64,000 nt of DNA from Verrucomicrobiales bacterium (GTDB lineage: Bacteria > Verrucomicrobiota > Verrucomicrobiia > Verrucomicrobiales > V1-33). This document shows, one piece after another, positions 34,900 through 44,474 of this stretch (positions within the stretch are counted from its first letter, which is position 1; every line of letters starts with the position of its first letter). Below the pieces are notes generated by a model. It ran no database searches, was not told the DNA's origin, and worked only from the letters and a program-made list of their open reading frames with translations. The DNA is taken from contig JAQGPJ010000049.1 of the NCBI GenBank assembly GCA_028293125.1, positions 124,001-188,000 on the forward strand, in the 5' to 3' direction. The translations under genes were made by a program, and so were the position numbers.

Positions 34900-37056
34900 A
34901 TGGGTGATACGGCATCCGCTGCCATGATTCCCGCTCCGAACCTGCTGATGAACATCGAAACCCCGGTCGCCGATCTTCCCTTTCTGGACGGGCGGACGCA
35001 AAAAGCACTGACGGCGGCGGGATTCACGAAGGTGGGGGAGGTGCTGACCCATTACCCGGCCCGCTACGAGGACCGGCGGGCGTTCGACGGCTGGCCGGAC
35101 CGGGTGGAGGATGAGCAAACCGCGCTCTGTCTGAGGGGGGTGGTGTCGGATGTGCAGTTGAAGCGCTCCGGACCGCGCCGCTCCTTTGTGGTGCTGACGC
35201 TGTCACCGCCGGCGCTGCGGGGGGGGCTGGAGGGTTTTGCCCGGCCTCTGATGCTGCGGTGGTTCAACATGCCGTTCGTTTTCAAATCCTTCGCGGCGGA
35301 TCAGGAGCTGATCGTGCACGGGCGGCCCAAGTCCACCAAAACCGGGGCCTTGATCATCGATCACCCGGAGTATGAAATTCTCAACGACACCGATGAGGAG
35401 GAGGCCGCGATCCATCTGGAGCGGATCGTGCCTGTTTACCATATGCGGGGCGGGGTGCCGCAGAAGACGCTGCGCCGGGCGGTGCATCGGATTCTGGACC
35501 ACTTGGAGGACGGGGCGGTGCCCGACCTGCTGCCTGTGCCCTCCGTGCAGGGGGAATTTGCGGGGCAGAGCCGGGGGCAGGCTTGGCGGCGGATTCATTT
35601 TCCGGAATCCATGGAGGCGGCGGACCGCGCCCGCCGGTATCTGGCGCTGGAGGAGTTTTTTGTGCTGCAGCTGCAGGTGCTGCGCCGACGGCGGCAGTGG
35701 GAATCATTGGCCGGGGCCGCCCACTGCGGGCCGGGGCACCTCATGCGCCGGTGGCTGGAGTCCCTGCCTTTCGCCCTGACCGGAGCCCAGCAGCGCTCCA
35801 TTGACGAAATCCGGGGGGACCTGGCCCGCCCGGCACCCATGAACCGCCTGCTCCAAGGGGATGTGGGCTCCGGCAAGACCTTCGTGGCCATGGCGGCCAT
35901 GCTGTTGGCGGTGGAGAGCGGCTGCCAGGCGGCCTTGATGGCCCCGACCCAGATTCTGGCTGAGCAGCATTATCTCAACTTCCGCCGCTGGCTGGAGCCG
36001 CTGGGGGTGAGGATCGGGCTGCGCACAGCCTCGAAAAAAGAGGACGCTTTTCTTCCTCTTTTCAGCGAAGGCACCGTGGCGGGCGGAGATTCGCGGCCCC
36101 AGATTCTCATCGGCACCCACGCTCTGCTGCATGGCGATGCCGAATTGCCGGAACTCGGTCTGGCGGTGATTGACGAGCAGCACAAATTCGGCGTGGAGCA
36201 GCGCGCGCGTCTGGTGTGCCAAGGCCGCGCGCCGGATGTGCTGGTGATGACGGCCACCCCCATCCCGCGCACTCTGACGATGACGGTGTACGGCGATCTG
36301 GACGTCTCTTTGATTGATGAAATGCCCGCCGGCCGCCGGCCCATCGTCACCGCCGTGCGGGAGCAGCCGGATCTGAATCAGGTGGCCTCGTTTCTGAAGC
36401 AGCAGTTCGCCGCCGGGCGGCAGGCTTATCTGGTTTATCCTCTCATTGATGAGAGCGAGTCCTTGGATTTAAAATCCGCTGTGAAGGAGCATGCCTTCTG
36501 GGAGAAAAAGTTGGCACCTGACGCTGTCGGCCTGCTGCACGGTCGGCTGAGCCCTGCGGAAAAGGATGAGGTCATGCGGCGGTTCCGGGAGAATGACCTG
36601 CAGGCGCTGGTGTCCACCAGTGTGATTGAGGTGGGTGTGGATGTGCCCAATGCCAGCGTGATGATCGTGTTCGAGGCCGAGCGCTTCGGACTGGCCCAGC
36701 TGCACCAGCTGCGCGGCCGCATCGGACGGGGCGCGCACCGCAGCTGGTGTATTCTCACGGCCAGCGGCAAAAACGCCGAGGGGCTGGAGCGGCTTCACAT
36801 TCTGGCAAAAACCAACGACGGCTTCGAGGTTGCCGAGGCCGACCTGCGCCAGCGGGGACCGGGGGATGTGCTGGGCACCGCCCAGAGCGGTCTGGCGGGT
36901 CTGGCGTTGGGCGATCCCGTGCGGGATGTGCGCCTGATCCGGCTGGCCCGCCGTCTGGCAGTGGAGGTGACGGCTTCGGATCCCGATTTCCTCCTGCCCA
37001 AACACGCCAGCCTGCGGCTTCAGGCGGAGCCGGAATCCCGGCCTCCAGTTGGATAA
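34900..37056 (+). CDS. recG: ATP-dependent DNA helicase RecG
   Basis: A protein of about 718 residues that rescues stalled forks and processes branched DNA. It contains the wedge domain (LPFLDGRTQKALTAAGF, LTHYPARYEDRR), helicase motif I GDVGSGKTFVA, motif II as the RecG-specific DEQH (VIDEQHKFGVEQR), motif III MTATPIPRTL, and motifs V and VI ending STSVIEVGVDVPNA and HQLRGRIGRG. The start is unclear: TTG 34885, ATG 34900, ATG 34924 or ATG 34948 could serve, and no Shine-Dalgarno decides; 34900 is a compromise. Complete and intact. Confidence 0.95.
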   Translation: MGDTASAAMIPAPNLLMNIETPVADLPFLDGRTQKALTAAGFTKVGEVLTHYPARYEDRRAFDGWPDRVEDEQTALCLRGVVSDVQLKRSGPRRSFVVLTLSPPALRGGLEGFARPLMLRWFNMPFVFKSFAADQELIVHGRPKSTKTGALIIDHPEYEILNDTDEEEAAIHLERIVPVYHMRGGVPQKTLRRAVHRILDHLEDGAVPDLLPVPSVQGEFAGQSRGQAWRRIHFPESMEAADRARRYLALEEFFVLQLQVLRRRRQWESLAGAAHCGPGHLMRRWLESLPFALTGAQQRSIDEIRGDLARPAPMNRLLQGDVGSGKTFVAMAAMLLAVESGCQAALMAPTQILAEQHYLNFRRWLEPLGVRIGLRTASKKEDAFLPLFSEGTVAGGDSRPQILIGTHALLHGDAELPELGLAVIDEQHKFGVEQRARLVCQGRAPDVLVMTATPIPRTLTMTVYGDLDVSLIDEMPAGRRPIVTAVREQPDLNQVASFLKQQFAAGRQAYLVYPLIDESESLDLKSAVKEHAFWEKKLAPDAVGLLHGRLSPAEKDEVMRRFRENDLQALVSTSVIEVGVDVPNASVMIVFEAERFGLAQLHQLRGRIGRGAHRSWCILTASGKNAEGLERLHILAKTNDGFEVAEADLRQRGPGDVLGTAQSGLAGLALGDPVRDVRLIRLARRLAVEVTASDPDFLLPKHASLRLQAEPESRPPVG

Positions 37057-37468
37057 TCCCTTCAAAATGAAACACTCATAACTAGGCTGGAAGCCTATCA
37101 TTCACAGCTCTTTCCCCACAGAGGCGGGCCTGTCCTTCACTGTTGCCTGGACTTGCCCGTCCTGTCCCGTCCGCGGGAGGATGCATACTGATTTTTTACG
37201 CCCCCTGAGAAAAACTAAGAAAGCCTGGCACCGGATGGTCGTGCCATTTCGCCCTATAGAAAAAGCACTGATGCATTGTTCAGAAAGTAGCAGGCGGCAT
37301 GGAAACTATTGAAGCGGTTTCCACCCCCTTTGGAGATGCGGGTTTTCCGGGTTTCCAAAATTTTTACAAGAAACGCGATTCAGACTTGATAATGCGACAG
37401 GATTTACTACATCTTTGCCCACGATTAACGATCGGCACGCCGAAACTTTATGGAAATTCAGAAATTCC
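37057..37468. other. Long intergenic region between recG and the MarR gene
   Basis: About 410 bases before the MarR promoter, without a coding frame worth calling. The first 130 bases are GC-rich and contain a weak hairpin near 37083-37097 (AGGCT ... AGCCT) without a T tract. The rest is AT-rich, unlike its neighbours, and may hold additional regulatory DNA. Confidence 0.45.
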
Positions 37469-37498
37469 TTGATTTGAGGCCCTTAGTGGGTTTATAAT
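37469..37498 (+). promoter_or_regulatory. Sigma-70-like promoter of the MarR gene
   Basis: TTGATT (37469-37474) and TATAAT (37493-37498) are separated by 18 bases, close to the consensus housekeeping promoter, and lie about 58 bases before ATG 37556. It is the best-looking promoter in the window, standing out in an AT-rich stretch. Confidence 0.7.
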
Positions 37499-37555
37499 CT
37501 TCATAATCTCTGATATTTCCAAAATCTTAGATCACAACCATACTGTCTTCCTTTT

Positions 37556-38002
37556 ATGCAAACGGCCCAAGAAGAAGAACAACTCATGCGCAGGGATGCG
37601 GGACGGCTGGCGGACTTTATTATGTTCACCCAGCGTTCATTTCTCCTGAATCTCTCCAAAGAGCTGAACAAAGGAAATGTCTCCTACGCCCAGTTCTTCC
37701 TTCTGGGATACCTGGCCAACGAGAGTTTTCTCACGATGACCGACATCTCGAAAAAGATGGGCCACAGCACCGCCGCCGCCACCGGCCTCGTGGACCGTCT
37801 GGAGAAGCTCGGCTATGTGGAGCGCCTCCACGCCAGTGAGGACCGCCGCAAGGTCATGGTCCAGATCACCCCCAAGGGTGTCGAGCTGGTGAACCGCATG
37901 CGCGAGGAAATTGTCGGCATGATGGACGGGCTTGATAAAAACGATCAGGAGGACCTGATCAACAGCTACGGCAAGCTCTCCGCTCTGGGAGGCGTTTCCT
38001 GA
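37556..38002 (+). CDS. MarR family transcriptional regulator
   Basis: A 148-residue winged-helix regulator. The recognition region reads MTDISKKMGHSTAAATGLVDRLEKLGYVERLHASEDRR as split segments MTDISKKMGHSTAAATG and VDRLEKLGYVER, with the wing basic pair DRRKVMVQIT. It is monocistronic with its own sigma-70-like promoter. No divergent efflux or enzyme gene adjoins it, so the regulated genes cannot be inferred. Confidence 0.92.
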   Translation: MQTAQEEEQLMRRDAGRLADFIMFTQRSFLLNLSKELNKGNVSYAQFFLLGYLANESFLTMTDISKKMGHSTAAATGLVDRLEKLGYVERLHASEDRRKVMVQITPKGVELVNRMREEIVGMMDGLDKNDQEDLINSYGKLSALGGVS

Positions 38003-38205
38003 GGGGGGCAGCTGCTTCCCATTGTTTGTCCCGCCTGCCCGTCGCCGGGTCAATCCCCGGTCCGATGCCGGAAGCACTGTTTCTTTTTCACTGCGGCTGA
38101 ATGATCAGCCGGCGGAGAAAGAGAGGCTCCAAGGAGATTGCAAAGAAAAATCGGACACGGGAACCGTGGTTTGAATCCGCATTAAGTCTCAGTCTGGAAA
38201 ACGCG

Positions 38206-38754
38206 TCAGCAGGGACTTTCCGGATGGGAACAGGAATGCTCGGGAACCAGGTGTGTGCCTTGCCATTGCCAGCCCAGTCTTGGCCGGCGCGCCTCGGGAT
38301 GGAAAACCGCCACCTCGCGCTCCTGCAGCCAAAGACTGAGAACCGAGGTGGCCAGACCGCCCGTCACCAGCATCAGCCCCATCGCGGTTCCCATTTTCCC
38401 CCGGCCCTCGCCGGTCAGGAAAAACCCCGCCACCGCCAGGCCGCCCAGCGTGTAGTAGGCCCACTGCGTGTCCTCCCGCCGGATATCCTGAGCGTTCTGA
38501 AGGGCGATATTTCCTGTGAAGGCTGGCCCCGCCTGCCGCCGGCCTTTCATAATGGGGTAGATGGAAAAGGCGCTGACCGCCAGCAGCAGCAGGCTGCAAA
38601 GCTGGGCGCGGCGGTCCTTCAGCCACCACACGCTGATCATCCATGCGAAGGTGCCGGCCAGCACGCCCCACAGCAGGAGCGGCTCCAGCAGAAAGTGCAG
38701 AAATTTCGGGTTCGCGAGCTGGCCCCACAGGGCTTTCAATTCCGTCAGCAGCAT
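38206..38754 (-). CDS. Small membrane protein downstream of ruvB, unknown function
   Basis: A 182-residue protein with four hydrophobic segments (LLEPLLLWGVLAGTFAWMIS near residue 23, LCSLLLLAVSAFSIYPIM, YYTLGGLAVAGFFLT, and MGLMLVTGGLATSVLSLWL), and a charged C-terminal tail. I do not recognise a family. The gene lies six bases after the ruvB stop and in the same direction, so co-transcription with ruvB is likely. Confidence 0.6.
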   Translation of the reverse strand: MLLTELKALWGQLANPKFLHFLLEPLLLWGVLAGTFAWMISVWWLKDRRAQLCSLLLLAVSAFSIYPIMKGRRQAGPAFTGNIALQNAQDIRREDTQWAYYTLGGLAVAGFFLTGEGRGKMGTAMGLMLVTGGLATSVLSLWLQEREVAVFHPEARRPRLGWQWQGTHLVPEHSCSHPESPC

Positions 38755-38760
38755 GGCTTT

Positions 38761-39834
38761 TCAGAGAAACATGTCCAGTTGCGCCACCTCCGCCGCCGTC
38801 TGGACACGGACGGGCACCGGCAGGCCCAGTTTATCATAGGCGGCGGGCATGGCCACCCGCCCGCGCGGGGTGCGTTTCAGGAAGCCCTTCATGATCAGGT
38901 AGGGCTCGTTCACCTCCTCCAGCGTGGTGGAGTCCTCGCTGACGACCACGGCCACGGAGTTCAGTCCCACCGGACCTCCATCAAATTTGAGAATCACCGC
39001 CTCCAGGATGCGGCGGTCCATCTCATCAATGCCGTCGCGGTCGATATCGATCAGGGTCAGGGCGGCATCGGCCACGGAACCGGAAATGTGGTTGTCCGCC
39101 CGCACCTGGGCGTAATCCCGGACATAGCGCAGCAGCATATTGGCCACACGGGGGGTGCCGCGGGCGCGGGACGCGATTTCCCTGGCTCCCTCACGGTCGA
39201 TGGAAATGTCCAAAAGTCCGGCGGAGCGCTCCACAATATCGGTCAGCTCCGTCTCTCCGTAATAATCCAGCCGGCACACCATGCCGAACCGGCTGCGGAG
39301 CGGGGCGGTGAGCATGCCGCTGCGGGTGGTGGCCCCCACAAGCGTGAACCGGGGCAGGGGAAGTTGAATGCTGCGGGCGCTGGGTCCCTGGTCGATGATG
39401 ATGTCCAGCTTGTAGTCCTCCATGGCCGGATAGAGGTATTCCTCCAGTTTTGGGTGCAGACGGTGGATTTCATCGATGAAAAGCACATCCCCGCGCTCCA
39501 GTTTGGTCAGGATGGCGGCCAGATCGCCGGCTTTCTCGATCTGCGGACCGTTGCAGACGTGGATCTGGGTGCCCACGCTGGTGGAGATGATGTGCGCCAG
39601 ACTCGTTTTTCCGAGACCGGGCGGCCCGCACAGCAGCACATGGTCCAGCACATCGCCCCGCTGCCGGGCGGCCTCCACACGCATCATCAGCAGGTCCACC
39701 ACCTTCCGCTGTCCCTGAAACTCCGAGAACGCCGGTGGGCGCAGGGAGACATCGAAGGCCGTGGTGGGAGCCACCGTGGCATTTTGATAAAAGTGATCGC
39801 CGGGGCCGGACACGGGAGTGAAAAGGGAGGACAA
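38761..39834 (-). CDS. ruvB: Holliday junction DNA helicase RuvB
   Basis: A 357-residue AAA+ ATPase that drives branch migration with RuvA. The RuvB signature is clear: [12 protein letters not shown], Walker [12 protein letters not shown], Walker [11 protein letters not shown], and the sensor and winged-helix region [18 protein letters not shown] and [11 protein letters not shown]. The C-terminus has the w[23 protein letters not shown]. The ruvA and ruvC genes are not in the vicinity. Complete length for the family (about 340-350). Confidence 0.97.
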   Translation of the reverse strand: MSSLFTPVSGPGDHFYQNATVAPTTAFDVSLRPPAFSEFQGQRKVVDLLMMRVEAARQRGDVLDHVLLCGPPGLGKTSLAHIISTSVGTQIHVCNGPQIEKAGDLAAILTKLERGDVLFIDEIHRLHPKLEEYLYPAMEDYKLDIIIDQGPSARSIQLPLPRFTLVGATTRSGMLTAPLRSRFGMVCRLDYYGETELTDIVERSAGLLDISIDREGAREIASRARGTPRVANMLLRYVRDYAQVRADNHISGSVADAALTLIDIDRDGIDEMDRRILEAVILKFDGGPVGLNSVAVVVSEDSTTLEEVNEPYLIMKGFLKRTPRGRVAMPAAYDKLGLPVPVRVQTAAEVAQLDMFL

Positions 39835-39982
39835 TCCCGGACACCATGCCCGGCTTTGCTGTAGTTCCTTACGCCACTCCCTTTGTTATTTCCAGCAGGA
39901 ACCGGAAAATCGTGACTTTGTTTCTGTTTTCCCGATTTTCGGGACTCCAAGGACCGGCAAAGCGGCAGGCCGGTCACTTTTT

Positions 39983-40897
39983 TCAGGGCCGTGCCGCCCG
40001 CGCAATAGTATCCAGGCACATCAGGCGGGTAGCGGCCAGGAAGGTTTCCACGGCTGGATCGAGCCGGCCTTTCCGCCGGATGATGCCGACGGGAAAATCG
40101 GGAACGGCCGGATGAAGAGGGCGGAGTTTGAGCCGGGTGCCGGTGAGGCAGGAGAAGCTTTCCGGCACCAGCGCCACTCCGCGGCCGGTCTCCACGGCGG
40201 CGATCAGGCTGGTGGCCCCGTCGTGCTCCTCGGCGACCTCCGGCCGCGGGCCGGGCGTCGGGAAAAGCTCCGCGATCCATTGATGGTATTCCGGATAGTC
40301 GCGCTTGGAATAGCCGATCAGGCGCTCGGCGGCCAGCCTGGCAAGAGTAACCCGTTTGGCTTTGGCCAGCGGATGCGCGGGATGGGCGGCGAGGCGGACG
40401 GCGTATTTCCGCAGCTCCTCGAACTCCAGTCCGTTCATGGATTTAGGCGGCGGCTGGATGGTCAGGGCGGCGTGCAGGGTCTCTTTCCGCAGACCGTCGA
40501 GAATCTGTTCCGTGGACAGATCGTGCAGGGCCACCCGCACTCCGGGGGCGCGGTTTTGAAACTCCCGCAGGGCGTGGGGCAGCAGTTCCACAGTGAGGGA
40601 GGGGGAATAACCGATATCAATCTCCCGCAGTCCCCCCCAGGCAAAGGCCTGCACGGTCTGGGTGGCGGCCTCCACGCGGTCGAGCACGGCGCGGGCCTCG
40701 CCGGCGAAGATGCGGCCCGCGGGGGTCAGGCGCACGGATTTGGCCCCGCGCTCCAGCAGCTCCACGCCCAGTTCCTCCTCCAGATCGCGGATCTGCCGGC
40801 TGAGCGGCGGCTGGGAAACGTGCAGCCGGGCGGCGGCGCGGGAGATATTCTCCTCCTCGGCCACAGCGGAGAAGTATTTGAGATGCCGGAGTTCCAT
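39983..40897 (-). CDS. LysR family transcriptional regulator (divergent to pirin)
   Basis: A 304-residue LysR regulator. Its N-terminus is MELRHLKYFSAVAEEENISR followed by AAARLHVSQPPLSRQIRDLE, the classic winged helix. ATG 40897 is chosen because it opens this pattern; 12 more codons are open upstream. The pirin/DoxX/WrbA genes lie divergently from 40983, and an inverted repeat in the 85-base gap looks like its binding site, so it probably controls both directions. Confidence 0.94.
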   Translation of the reverse strand: MELRHLKYFSAVAEEENISRAAARLHVSQPPLSRQIRDLEEELGVELLERGAKSVRLTPAGRIFAGEARAVLDRVEAATQTVQAFAWGGLREIDIGYSPSLTVELLPHALREFQNRAPGVRVALHDLSTEQILDGLRKETLHAALTIQPPPKSMNGLEFEELRKYAVRLAAHPAHPLAKAKRVTLARLAAERLIGYSKRDYPEYHQWIAELFPTPGPRPEVAEEHDGATSLIAAVETGRGVALVPESFSCLTGTRLKLRPLHPAVPDFPVGIIRRKGRLDPAVETFLAATRLMCLDTIARAARP

Positions 40898-40905
40898 TGA
40901 GGGCG

Positions 40906-40926
40906 AGCATACTTGGCGGGTATGCT
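40906..40926. promoter_or_regulatory. Candidate LysR operator in the LysR/pirin intergenic region
   Basis: An exact inverted repeat AGCATAC-N7-GTATGCT, 21 bases long, centred between the divergent genes. It includes the T-N11-A spacing (T40910, A40922) that LysR-type regulators recognise. It begins nine bases upstream of the LysR start, a place where bound regulator would repress its own gene and could activate pirin. Confidence 0.7.
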
Positions 40927-40982
40927 GAGCCAAGCAACACGATATTACCGCTTTTCCGGAGGAGGCTTATGCTGGACTCAAG

Positions 40983-41729
40983 ATGAACACCACTTTGAAT
41001 CCTGTCACCCGTACGGCTCCCGTGGCCGGCGGTATTGTGAAACGCCCCTCCGCCGAGCGCGGACACGCCGACCACGGCTGGCTGGATGCCCGCCACACCT
41101 TCTCCTTCGCCGGCTACCACGACCGCGCCCACATGGGCTTCCGCTCCCTGCGGGTCATCAATCAGGACATCGTGGCCCCGGGCGAGGGCTTCGGCATGCA
41201 CCCGCATCGGGACATGGAAATCTTCAGTTATGTGCTGGAAGGCGCGATCGCCCACAAGGACAGCATGGGCAACAGCCGCACCCTGCTTCCCGGCCAGATC
41301 CAGCTGATGAGCGCCGGCTCCGGTGTGACCCACAGCGAGTTCAACCCCAGTGACCGCGACCGCCTGCATCTGCTGCAGATCTGGCTTCATCCGGAGAAGG
41401 CCGGGCTTACGCCCAGCTACACGGAGTGGCATCCCGACCCCACCGCCGACAGCCAGCCCAAGGTGTTGGTGATTTCGCGGGACGGGCAGGAAAACTCCGC
41501 CGTGATCCATCAGGATGCCGAGATTTACCGGCTGCGTCTCCAGCCCGGCGGGGCCGTGACCCATGAACTGCATTCCGGCCGCGGCCTGTGGCTGCAGGTC
41601 ATCCGGGGCCGCCTGACCCTCGGCGGCGTGGAGCTGGAGGCCGGCGACGGCGCCAGCACGGAGACCGCCGGGGTGCTTGAAATCCGAGCGTCGGAGAATT
41701 CCGAGGCGCTGCTTTTTGACCTGCGTTAA
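40983..41729 (+). CDS. Pirin family protein
   Basis: A 248-residue bicupin. The N-terminal pirin motif contains DARHTFSFAGYHDRAHMGF and metal ligands in GEGFGMHPHRDMEIFSYVLEG; the second cupin is partly conserved (AGSGVTHSEFNPS). Bacterial pirins such as YhhW have quercetinase-like or regulatory roles, with iron bound by three His and one Glu. Divergent from a LysR gene and followed by DoxX and WrbA genes, suggesting a redox or quinone/flavonoid stress response. Confidence 0.93.
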   Translation: MNTTLNPVTRTAPVAGGIVKRPSAERGHADHGWLDARHTFSFAGYHDRAHMGFRSLRVINQDIVAPGEGFGMHPHRDMEIFSYVLEGAIAHKDSMGNSRTLLPGQIQLMSAGSGVTHSEFNPSDRDRLHLLQIWLHPEKAGLTPSYTEWHPDPTADSQPKVLVISRDGQENSAVIHQDAEIYRLRLQPGGAVTHELHSGRGLWLQVIRGRLTLGGVELEAGDGASTETAGVLEIRASENSEALLFDLR

Positions 41730-41805
41730 GGCTTTCCTGTCACGCTGCTCCGCCGTTTCCCAATCAACCTGAAAACAAAGCTGAATTCAACATCCACCAT
41801 CCACC

Positions 41806-42231
41806 ATGAAACATCTGCCCGCCATCGCCGGAGTCCTGCTGGGACTGCCTTTTGCCGCTTTCGGCCTTGATTATTTCCTGAACTTTATCCCCAAGGAGGG
41901 CATGCCTCCTCCGAATGAGCTTCAAGCCCATCTGATGGCCGCGCTAGACCCCAGCGGATGGCTGAAAATGGTGAAGGTGCTGGAGGTGGTGGGTGGCCTG
42001 CTGGTGGCCATCCCCCGCACGCGCGCTGCCGGTTTGCTGGTTCTCGGGCCCATCCTGGTGAACATTCTGGCCTACTGGATTTTCCTCGTCAAAGGCGCGG
42101 GCCTGTTCTCCCCTCCCATCGTGCCGGTGCTCTGCGCCCTGGCCCTCTACCTCGTCTGGGTTCACCGCGCCGGCTTCTGCGCCCTGCTGGGCTGCAGCTG
42201 CAAAAAGCCGACTGACCTTCGCGCGGCATAA
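41806..42231 (+). CDS. DoxX-like small membrane protein
   Basis: A 141-residue protein with four transmembrane segments, beginning LPAIAGVLLGLPFAAFGLDYFLNFIP, with LKMVKVLEVVGGLLVAIPRT in the middle, a DoxX/DUF4149-like pattern. Such proteins act in redox or thiosulfate chemistry, but the exact role here is unknown. The leader right before the ATG consists of CATCCAC repeats. It ends in a cluster of cysteines (LLGCSCKKP). Confidence 0.75.
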   Translation: MKHLPAIAGVLLGLPFAAFGLDYFLNFIPKEGMPPPNELQAHLMAALDPSGWLKMVKVLEVVGGLLVAIPRTRAAGLLVLGPILVNILAYWIFLVKGAGLFSPPIVPVLCALALYLVWVHRAGFCALLGCSCKKPTDLRAA

Positions 42232-42355
42232 AGGGCCTTCCGGTCCCTGCATGCCCCTGATTTCTGACTGACCGACGGCTCCGCCCGCGACTTTTCCCAC
42301 ACACGTTCCCGCCCACTCACCGTACCCATCCATCCATCCCAATCCAATCCAATCC

Positions 42356-42955
42356 ATGAGCAAAATTCTCGTCCTCTATTACTCCACCTATGGCCACATC
42401 GAAACTATGGCCTCCGCCGTGGCCGAAGGCGCCCGCAGCGTGGAGGGCACCGAAGTCGTCATCAAACGCGTGCCCGAACTGATGTCTCCTGAAGTGGCCG
42501 CCAAATACGGTGCCAAGCTGGATCAGGCGGCTCCGGTGGCGGAGCCCGGTGAGCTGGGGGATTACGACGCCATCCTATTCGGCACCCCCACCCGCTTCGG
42601 CAACATGGCGGCCCAGATGCGGAACTTCCTGGACCAGACGGGCGGTCTGTGGGTGAAGGGCGCGCTGGTCGGCAAGATCGGCAGTGTCTTCACCAGCACC
42701 GGCACCGGCGGCGGCAACGAGAGCACTATCATCAGCTTTGTGACCACCCTGATGCACCATGGCATGATCTACAGCGGCCTGCCCTACTCCTGTCCGGAGC
42801 TGGCGGACATCAGCGAAGTCAAAGGCGGCTCCCCTTGGGGGGCAGCCTGCATCGCCGGGGCCGACGGCTCCCGCCAGCCCAGCGCCAAGGAGCTGGCCAT
42901 GGCCAGATTCCAAGGCGAACGCGTGGCCGCTTTGGCGAAAAAGCTGAAGGACTGA
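42356..42955 (+). CDS. wrbA: NAD(P)H:quinone oxidoreductase WrbA
   Basis: A 199-residue flavodoxin-like enzyme. FMN binding is shown by [16 protein letters not shown] (phosphate loop) and [16 protein letters not shown], with [10 protein letters not shown] near residue 120; these match the type IV NAD(P)H:quinone reductases that cut one-electron quinone damage. It is downstream of pirin and DoxX genes and ends in a good terminator. The leader is made of CCAT and CAATC repeats. Confidence 0.96.
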   Translation: MSKILVLYYSTYGHIETMASAVAEGARSVEGTEVVIKRVPELMSPEVAAKYGAKLDQAAPVAEPGELGDYDAILFGTPTRFGNMAAQMRNFLDQTGGLWVKGALVGKIGSVFTSTGTGGGNESTIISFVTTLMHHGMIYSGLPYSCPELADISEVKGGSPWGAACIAGADGSRQPSAKELAMARFQGERVAALAKKLKD

Positions 42956-42987
42956 ACGGAGCCGCTGTTTCCCAATACGGAAAATCA

Positions 42988-43026
42988 TCCCCGTTCCCGC
43001 GCTCCGCCGGGGACGGGGAATTTTTT
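42988..43026 (+). terminator. Terminator after wrbA
   Basis: Stem TCCCCGT (42988-42994) pairs with ACGGGGA (43013-43019) and extends inward with TCCC/GGGG pairs (one T-G wobble), followed by ATTTTTT. It closes the pirin-DoxX-WrbA run. Confidence 0.8.
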
Positions 43027-43054
43027 GCGGACGGCCATTTTCTGCCCGGCATAC

Positions 43055-44461
43055 TCAGGTCATCACCGCTTTCACCACTTTCCCGGCCACGTCCGTCAGG
43101 CGGTGGTCGCGACCGTTGTGGCGGTAGGTGAGGTTCTCGTGATTCATGCCCATCAGGTGCAGAATCGTGGCATGGAAGTCGTGCACGTGGACCTGGTCCG
43201 TGGCGACATTGATGCCGCAATCGTCGGTCGCGCCATGGACCGTTCCGGGCTTCACCCCGGCACCGGCGAGCCACGATGAAAACGCCCAGTGATGATGTTC
43301 GCGGCCTTTTGCGCCGGCGGTTTCCTTGAAGGGCGTGCGGCCAAATTCCGTGGTCCAAACGACCAGCGTATCCTCAAGCATGCCGCGCTGTTTCAAATCC
43401 CGCAGCAGGCCGGCGATGGGCTGATCAACATTTCCCGCAAGCGGCGCGTGGGCCATCATGTCTCCGTGCGAATCCCAATTGTCCGACGAACCGCTGTCGA
43501 TCAGCTCTACGAAGCGCACGCCGCGTTCCGACAAGCGCCGCGCGATGAGGCACTGCCACCCGAAGCCCGTCGTCTGCCCCCGCTTCAAGCCGTAGAGATC
43601 GAGCGTCGCCTCGTTTTCTTTCGACAGATCAAAAGCGTCGGGCGCCTCCATCTGCATCCCGAACGAGGTCTCGAATGATTTCATCCGTGCGGCAAGCAGC
43701 GGGTCGGCGGCGCGCGCGAGCAAATGGCGGCGGTTCATCCCCGCCATCGCGTCGAGTTCGAGCCGCTGCATGCGATCGGTCGCGGCGCGGCGCTGAATGT
43801 TGGCGATCGGCTCCGAACCAGGCACGACGAGGGTGCCCTGATGTGCGCCGGGCAGAAAGTCACTCGCCCAAAGTTGATTGCCCGCATACGGGGTCTTCGG
43901 CGCGATGACGACAAACGACGGCAGGTTCCTGTTTTCGCTTCCGAGCCCGTAGCTGACCCAGGATCCGATGCCCGGCCGCGCAAACGTGAACGAGCCCGTG
44001 TGCATGCCCAGCGTTGCCTCGTAGTGATTCGTGTGGTCCGAACGCATGGAGCGGATGACGCACAGATCGTCCACGCACTTCGCCATGTGGGGAAAAAGCG
44101 CGCTGACCTCCGTGCCGCATTTTCCGTGCGGCGCGAATTCCCACAGCGGCCGCGTGAGGAACATTTTGTAGTCACCCTTCCGTCCTTGAAATTCATTGAC
44201 TGAAACCGTCTGTCCTTCGCCGCTGAAAAGCCTCGGTTTTGGATCCCATGAGTCCACGTGCGACACGCCGCCGCTCATGTAGAGAAAGATCACGCGCTTT
44301 GCCTTCGCGGGAAAATGGGGGAGCTTCGGCGCGAGTGGATCCGCGGTGGCCCCGTCCTCTGCCAGCAGTTGCGAAAGCAGCCCCGGCAGGAGCGGCGAAC
44401 CTGCGGTCATTGAACGCAGGAATCCGCGGCGGGTGGAGTCGAAAGCGGATCGATTTGCCAT
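43055..44461 (-). CDS. DUF1501 domain protein
   Basis: A 468-residue protein of the alkaline-phosphatase-like superfamily, with a Tat-type signal (STRRGFLRSMTAGSPLLPGL). The core reads AKRVIFLYMSGGVSHVDSWD, with metal-binding residues of the fold, and later HHHWAFSSWLAGAGVKPG broken here as EHHHWAFSS. DUF1501 proteins are the standing partners of PSD1/DUF1549/DUF1553 proteins in verrucomicrobia and planctomycetes; the pair is thought to act on sulfated or other polymers outside the cytoplasm, but function is not known. The start lies 13 bases after the stop of the PSD1 gene. Confidence 0.92.
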   Translation of the reverse strand: MANRSAFDSTRRGFLRSMTAGSPLLPGLLSQLLAEDGATADPLAPKLPHFPAKAKRVIFLYMSGGVSHVDSWDPKPRLFSGEGQTVSVNEFQGRKGDYKMFLTRPLWEFAPHGKCGTEVSALFPHMAKCVDDLCVIRSMRSDHTNHYEATLGMHTGSFTFARPGIGSWVSYGLGSENRNLPSFVVIAPKTPYAGNQLWASDFLPGAHQGTLVVPGSEPIANIQRRAATDRMQRLELDAMAGMNRRHLLARAADPLLAARMKSFETSFGMQMEAPDAFDLSKENEATLDLYGLKRGQTTGFGWQCLIARRLSERGVRFVELIDSGSSDNWDSHGDMMAHAPLAGNVDQPIAGLLRDLKQRGMLEDTLVVWTTEFGRTPFKETAGAKGREHHHWAFSSWLAGAGVKPGTVHGATDDCGINVATDQVHVHDFHATILHLMGMNHENLTYRHNGRDHRLTDVAGKVVKAVMT

Positions 44462-44474
44462 GGCGTGAGTCGGT

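Noticed and set aside
38101-39864. A 587-codon plus-strand frame opposite ruvB
   Set aside because: His/Gln/Arg-rich shadow of the conserved ruvB gene with no domains.
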